A stretch of 11,977 nucleotides of DNA from Podila epigama (Eukaryota > Mortierellomycota > Mortierellomycetes > Mortierellales > Mortierellaceae): positions 1-11,977 of the forward strand of contig JAAAVE010000923.1 of assembly GCA_015679605.1 (NCBI GenBank). The letters are read 5' to 3'. Below the pieces are notes generated by a model. It saw only the letters and a list, made by a program, of their open reading frames with translations. It was not told where the DNA came from and searched no databases. The translations under genes and the position numbers were made by a program. Positions 8,136 through 11,977 of this stretch are shown piece after piece (the stretch's first letter is position 1; each line of letters starts with the position of its first letter).

Positions 8136-10368
8136 CTTTCGCAGTTGGTTCAGGTAGTCGTAGAGGGACAACAAGAGCAACAGGCACTTGCATCGTCACA
8201 ACCATCCAAACTCGACTTTTTGCAAGTTGACGAAGATGATGACACTGACCGCGACCATGACAATGGTCTTGACGGCATTGACACAAACATTCATCAGAGT
8301 GATGGCCAGGTTGAACAGATGGTATGCCTTTCAACAACTATGCATCAAGAGGATGAGGTCCATGGTGCAAAATCTTTGGCAACATTAGCATCTCTTTCCT
8401 CGGAGGACAAGCATCCTCCACCACGGAGCCAACGTCGCCTCATGGATAAGCTGAAAGAGGTACCCAAGATGATCAAGATTGTGGACAGGATGCGACAACA
8501 CACACACACCTCACGGTCTGATAAGGCAAACGATAAAGAGGAAGAGATGAAAAAAGCCAATGAAGCCACCAATGTGGAAATGAATTCAAAGGATATTTCG
8601 CCTTTGCCTGTCAAAAATGTAGAAAAAGGAGGAAAAGACAAGGAACAAATGAGGGATGCGGCTTTGACGAGGACAGAAGAAACGAACATGCCGCCGCCAG
8701 TGACAATCGCGACAGCGACATCCACAGCGCCGACGACACCCAGCCCAGATAAATCATCCAAGAGTTGGCCAAGGTACCATCCCAAGCTTTTGGACTTGTA
8801 TATTGTCACGGATCGGGTATTGGGCGTTGGTACCTTTGCGACGGTCAAGGAGATCAAACTCAAGACGACAGGCCAATCCTTTGCACTCAAGATTATTCTG
8901 AAGAGGACCATTCAAGGTACATATGAATGCCAATGAATTATACTAAAGGATGTGAGGTTTTTTTGTGTGGTACTCGGGTGTAGCAGTATATCACAAAATA
9001 CTGTGCCAAAACTGTGCGCCATTTTGCAAGGAATTACTAAAAAAGAATCCTCCCCCCAAAATATCCTTTTGTAGGAAAAGCAAGTATGCTGGATACCGAG
9101 ATTGCAGTGTTGTCAAAAGTACGACACGCAAACTGCGTGTCATTGTTAGAGATGTTTGAGACGGAGGATGCCGTGTTCCTGGTGACAGATCTGGCAGCGG
9201 GTGGTGAGCTATTTGATCAGCTCCTTCAGAAGGGTTACTATACCGAGGCAGATGCAGCTAGGCTTGTTCATGAGATTCTATTGGGTGTCGAATATCTACA
9301 CAGTCTCGAGATTGTTCACCGGGACCTCAAGCCTGAGAATCTACTGTTTGCGGACAAGTCTGAAAACGCTAGACTCATGATCACGGACTTTGGTCTGAGC
9401 AAAGTGCTGACGGGTCAGAACGATGTGTTGATGACAGCCTGTGGTACACCGGGGTATGTGGCGCCCGAGGTGTTGGAACAGGTTGGACATGGCAAGCCAG
9501 TCGATCTGTGGAGTATTGGTGTCATTGCCTATACGCTTCTCTGTGGATTTACACCGTTCTGGGGTGAAGGTATGTCTTATTGGCGTCTCTCCCTTGCTAT
9601 TATGCTTTCATACAATTTGCACGCATGTCAATACCGCCACTTTGATAATTGACATGAATTTTTTCCCCCCTGTTCTTCTTCATTGTTGTAGATCAAGCAG
9701 CATTGTTCGAAAACATTATTTCAGGCGAATACCAATTTGAGGAGGATTACTGGAAGGATATTTCAGGTCTTGCAAAGTCCTTTATCGACAGTTTGCTGAT
9801 TCGTCCAGCGGAGCGACGTCCGACGGCTACACAGGCATTGGCGCATCCATGGTTTCGAGCTATGTTGGATCAAGATCTCGTGGCGCCTGCATCGCCGACA
9901 GAGAGTGTTAATTTGTTACCAAGTGTCCGCAAGAACTTTAATGCCACGAATGTGTTCAAGAAGGCAGTACGTGCTGTCAACATGCTTCGTAAGTTGCAAG
10001 CTTCGGAGGGGAAGGAGGCGGCAGGGCCGTCTACTAGCCCAACGACAGCCAGAACTGGAGCAGGAGCAGTAACAGTAGCAGTAGCTACAGGTGGGGTGCC
10101 TGCACCTTTAGAGCTTGGTCCTGATCCTGGTCCAGGTGCAGGTCCAGTGACCACGACAGTGACTTTTCATGATATTGTCAGTGCCGCCTTGTTGTCGAAG
10201 CGAGCTTTGGCGAATGGCAGGGACTGTCCAATGCAGACGCTTGAATCTTGCGATTTTGATAGTGAAGGGGTTCATGTTGGTGGAGAGCATGACAGTGACG
10301 GCGATGTGGATGAGAATTTGGAGAAAGTGAATGCTATTCTCGAAGGTCTGACAGCCAAAGAGCCATAG
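6334..10368 (+). CDS. CaMK-family Ser/Thr kinase with long N-terminal extension
   Basis: Exons: 6334-6360, 6483-8916, 9075-9569, 9692-10368; 1,210 residues. The start ATG (context CACAATGAC) opens a 9-codon exon (MTIATTTNL) spliced in phase 0 to GAA CTT. The ATG at 6447 lies in the intron and is a weaker choice. The kinase domain spans about 782-1040: glycine loop GVGTFATV (790-797), ATP lysine K812, helix-C E829, HRDLKPEN (H902-N909, catalytic D904), DFG 925-927. T941 sits in the TACGTPGY activation segment, where CaMKK phosphorylates CaMKI. After the domain, RKNFNATNVFKKAVRAVNML (1065-1084) matches a CaMK autoinhibitory/calmodulin-binding helix. Known role: Ca2+/calmodulin-activated phosphorylation in the cytosol. 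The family is usually about 350-450 aa; here about 780 residues precede the domain, rich in Ser/Thr/Pro/Gln/His. They include an RRKS PKA-type site (428-431), an Arg-rich amphipathic helix (485-513) and polyQ (550-560). Substrates are unknown. Confidence 0.93.
6377..6399. repeat. CATGTC hexamer repeat within kinase intron 1
   Basis: Three CATGTC units preceded by CATGGTC lie just inside the first intron (6361-6482). This is the third CATG-centred simple repeat within 600 bp. Confidence 0.75.
6513..6578 (+). repeat. CAGACA-type coding repeat (Gln-Thr)
   Basis: Imperfect CAGACA/CAGACG hexamers near the start of kinase exon 2 code for Gln-Thr dipeptides interrupted by QVDSPA. The repeat lies in the low-complexity N-terminal region and probably varies in length between strains. 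Confidence 0.75.
7347..7382 (+). repeat. His-rich coding repeat (CAT-CCT-CAT-AAT)
   Basis: CATCCTCATAAT units code for HHPHNHPHNHNH (residues 298-309) in the kinase extension. Histidine runs can target nuclear speckles or bind metal in other proteins; nothing here shows either. Confidence 0.7.
8103..8135 (+). repeat. CAG trinucleotide repeat coding polyQ
   Basis: Nine CAG codons, one CAA and one CAG code for 11 consecutive Gln (residues 550-560) in the kinase N-terminal extension. More Gln-rich sequence follows to about residue 585, and an acidic Asp-rich patch comes next. The near-pure CAG array suggests recent expansion. Confidence 0.85.
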
Positions 10369-10460
10369 TTTTTTTTGTCATTTTTGCGCTTTTTGCGCTT
10401 TTTTTTTTTTTTTTGCCAGTTGCCAGTTGCCATTAGCCATTAACCATTGTGAACCACTGT

Positions 10461-10466
10461 AATATA
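10461..10466 (+). terminator. AATATA poly(A)-like element for the kinase gene
   Basis: AATATA, running into TATAAA, lies 93 nt after the kinase stop codon. No perfect AATAAA is seen nearer on the plus strand, so this variant is the best candidate. Confidence 0.25.
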
Positions 10467-10634
10467 TAAAAACAAATATCAGGCAATAACTGAATTACGT
10501 TCTTGTTTGTACCTGTTTTGCCTTTACATTCTCATACAATGAAGTGTCGTTGTCGTTGTCGTTGTCTTTTTTTTTTTTTTTTTTTTCAAACCTGTAGTTG
10601 TTGTTTTGAACCATTCTCGTCCTCTCTCTTTTTC

Positions 10635-10640
10635 TTTATT
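10635..10640 (-). terminator. AATAAA poly(A) signal for the minus-strand gene
   Basis: The plus strand reads TTTATT here, so the minus strand carries AATAAA 93 nt after the membrane-protein stop codon. Position and orientation fit a 3' end signal. Confidence 0.4.
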
Positions 10641-10733
10641 CATATATCAATATATCAAACAAAGAAAAAGAACGAAAATAATAATTATATAAAAAAAAAT
10701 GAAGGAAAGAAAGAAAAAAAATATAGACTTTGT

Positions 10734-11977
10734 TTAGTATTGACGACCGTAACCTCCGCGACCTGTAGGGTTTGCACGAGAGTCACCACCAAAGTCCAGC
10801 TCTGAGGGCTCGACGGCGTAATGGTCTATTGCATAATCACCAGTAGTGGCCTGGCGTGGGGATGCACCGCGGACGACAGCTTCGGGGGGTACGGCTACGC
10901 CATTGTTGTTGCCGCCAGCGGGTGCAGATACAGGGATGCCACCAGCCTGTGAGGTGGCGGAGGTGGTTGGCATCCCTTGGGCATCGTATCCTTGCTGGTG
11001 TTGATTGTACTGGTCATAGGACTGGTCATAGTGACCGTTGCCGTAAGGGTCAGGATACTGGCCATAAGCATCATAGCCTCCATTAGGAGCCATGTTTTGC
11101 GCGTCGTAATAACCATCGTTGTATTGGCCGTTTTGGTCATATCCTTGATTGTTACCGCCGTTGTAGGTTTCCTTGGTATAGTATTGGTCGTTGTAGTATG
11201 GGTCCTGGTTGTTGCCACCGTAGTAGTTATCTGGGGGCATCTTGGCACCGCCGGCCATGCCGGTCATGGGGTGCATGTTGTTACTATATCCATTGTTGTT
11301 CTCGTAGTAGGTATCGTCGTAGTAATTGTCCTCTTGAGCATTGTGGCGGTTCGAGAATGGGTACTGGTCACCGCCATTGGCACCACCGCCAGCGGCCGCA
11401 GATCCTGAGACGCCGGTACTGCGACGGTGGGTGGCACTGCTGACACCATAATCCATGTCACCAAACATGCTCTTGGGCATCTTGGACCGTTGACGACGAC
11501 GTTGGCAACGGACGAGCGCAAAGATGATACCGAGAAGAGCAACTGCACCGACACCGATTCCAGCATAGGTAAGGGTCTTTGTCAAGCTGCTGTTGGAGCC
11601 ATTGTCGTTAGTGCTGTTGTCCTTGTTCTGGCCATTCTTGCCACATTCAGTGGCCGTACCAGGTTTACCAAAGCCGACGCAGAGACTCTTGCTGCCGAGA
11701 GCGTTGGGTCGGCAGAAGGAGTAGTCAGGCGTGTTGCAGTCAGCATGGGTGTTGCAGGGGATCTCGGGTTTAGAGATACAAACCTCTTGGGTTTCGACGA
11801 GTGGCTCGCAGGTGCCTGTGAGGGCCGTTTCCGATTTGTAGCGACAGATTTGATTGGTTGGACAGGCGGACGAGGAGGTACACGAGACTGGACCTGTCGT
11901 GGGGGGAACGGTGAAGATGGGCCCAGCGGACGAGGGTTTAGGAGGGTTGACTGGAGGTGAACAGTGGGGATGGTGGG
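10734..11977 (-). CDS. Type I membrane protein: Cys modules and prion-like tail, 5' partial
   Basis: The frame ends at TAA (10736-10734) and stays open to the right edge, giving 413 visible residues (codon 1 at 11975-11973); its start is off-window. In order: a Pro/Ser/Thr-rich segment (1-31), two five-cysteine modules (32-66 and 74-111), and an Asn/Ser-rich juxtamembrane stretch with three Asn-glycosylation sequons (NST, NGS, NSS). Then come one transmembrane helix (about 135-155, rich in Gly/Ala/Leu/Ile) and RCQRRRQRSK as stop-transfer signal. The tail (156-413) is rich in Tyr, Asn, Gln, Gly and Asp with many YD/YG/NGG motifs. Topology (Cys-rich, glycosylated side outside; basic side inside) is inferred from the positive-inside rule. 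The layout resembles fungal surface sensors or mucin-like receptors, but I recognise no named family. No kinase domain is visible. The long plus-strand frames here (10977-11408, 11427-11960) are antisense shadows. Confidence 0.85.
   Translation of the reverse strand, partial: HHPHCSPPVNPPKPSSAGPIFTVPPTTGPVSCTSSSACPTNQICRYKSETALTGTCEPLVETQEVCISKPEIPCNTHADCNTPDYSFCRPNALGSKSLCVGFGKPGTATECGKNGQNKDNSTNDNGSNSSLTKTLTYAGIGVGAVALLGIIFALVRCQRRRQRSKMPKSMFGDMDYGVSSATHRRSTGVSGSAAAGGGANGGDQYPFSNRHNAQEDNYYDDTYYENNNGYSNNMHPMTGMAGGAKMPPDNYYGGNNQDPYYNDQYYTKETYNGGNNQGYDQNGQYNDGYYDAQNMAPNGGYDAYGQYPDPYGNGHYDQSYDQYNQHQQGYDAQGMPTTSATSQAGGIPVSAPAGGNNNGVAVPPEAVVRGASPRQATTGDYAIDHYAVEPSELDFGGDSRANPTGRGGYGRQY
11643..11882 (-). 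repeat. Duplicated five-cysteine extracellular module
   Basis: Module 1 (11882-11778) has spacing C-x5-C-x5-C-x11-C-x9-C. Module 2 (11756-11643) has C-x5-C-x7-C-x10-C-x11-C. Both have Arg directly after the third Cys and a basic/Ser-containing loop before the fourth. The similar spacing with diverged sequence suggests an old internal duplication of a disulfide-bonded unit. One further Cys upstream (residue 5) hints at more copies beyond the window edge. Confidence 0.6.

Larger units (their letters stand above)
10369..10733. other. Convergent 3' spacer with T and A runs
   Basis: The spacer lies between the kinase stop and the stop of the minus-strand membrane-protein gene. It has a repeated TTTTGCGC, a T16 run (10399-10414), a tandem TGCCAGT, an AATATA at 10461 that may serve the kinase gene, a TGTCGT repeat (10545-10566), a T20 run (10567-10586), and A-rich DNA up to the minus-strand stop. 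No coding sequence is seen. Confidence 0.65.

Noticed and set aside
8345-8911. 188-codon minus-strand open frame
   Set aside because: It lies antisense to the kinase exon, including the conserved glycine loop and ATP lysine, and shows no family motif of its own.
10503-10805. 100-codon plus-strand frame
   Set aside because: It is made of the TGTCGT repeat, the T20 run and A-rich spacer DNA and overlaps the minus-strand gene's 3' end.
10977-11408. 143-codon plus-strand Val/Ile-rich frame resembling a membrane protein
   Set aside because: It is the complement of the Tyr/Asn/Gln-rich tail codons; the hydrophobicity is a by-product of the opposite strand's composition.
11427-11960. 177-codon plus-strand open frame
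   Set aside because: It is antisense to the Cys-rich ectodomain frame, which has coherent cysteine spacing, sequons and a membrane helix; the plus frame has no recognisable features.

Overview
The window looks like nuclear DNA from a filamentous fungus, most likely an early-diverging one (Mucoromycota, Mortierellaceae-like). Seen directly: many short spliceosomal introns (100-230 nt) with GTAAGT/GTATGT-type donors, two exact TACTAAC branch sites, T-rich and A-rich homopolymers in introns and spacers, and simple-repeat-rich coding regions. The family assignments also fit a fungus. The lineage is an inference from style, not from a marker gene. I see no operon, mobile element, CRISPR array, rRNA or tRNA.

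Layout. (1) 1-5169, plus strand: the 3' part (10 exons, 1,339 residues visible) of a full-size ABCG transporter in the order NBD1-TMD1-linker-NBD2-TMD2, like yeast Yol075c. Its 5' end, including the first Walker A, lies off the left edge. (2) 5170-6333: a 1.16-kb spacer with poly(A)-type signals, several CATG-based simple repeats, a possible short spliced coding fragment (5339-5579) and the presumed promoter of the next gene. (3) 6334-10368, plus strand: a complete four-exon gene for a 1,210-residue Ca2+/calmodulin-dependent protein kinase. The kinase domain is preceded by about 780 residues of low-complexity sequence, which is very long for this family. (4) 10369-10733: a short convergent spacer full of T and A runs. 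(5) 10734-11977, minus strand, open at the right edge: a type I single-pass membrane protein. It has a duplicated five-cysteine extracellular module, glycosylation sequons, one transmembrane helix, an Arg-rich stop-transfer stretch and a 258-residue Tyr/Asn/Gln/Gly-rich prion-like cytoplasmic tail.

The three genes do not form an evident pathway. A membrane transporter, a calcium-signalling kinase and a sensor-like surface protein could all belong to signalling or stress physiology, but adjacency alone is weak evidence in fungi. The most interesting items are the kinase's giant N-terminal extension with an Arg-rich amphipathic helix, and the Cys-module/prion-like-tail surface protein, whose coding frame continues well upstream of the first obvious start-like codon. 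Smaller points are the 3n stop-free intron in NBD1 and the A18 tract that supplies a splice acceptor.
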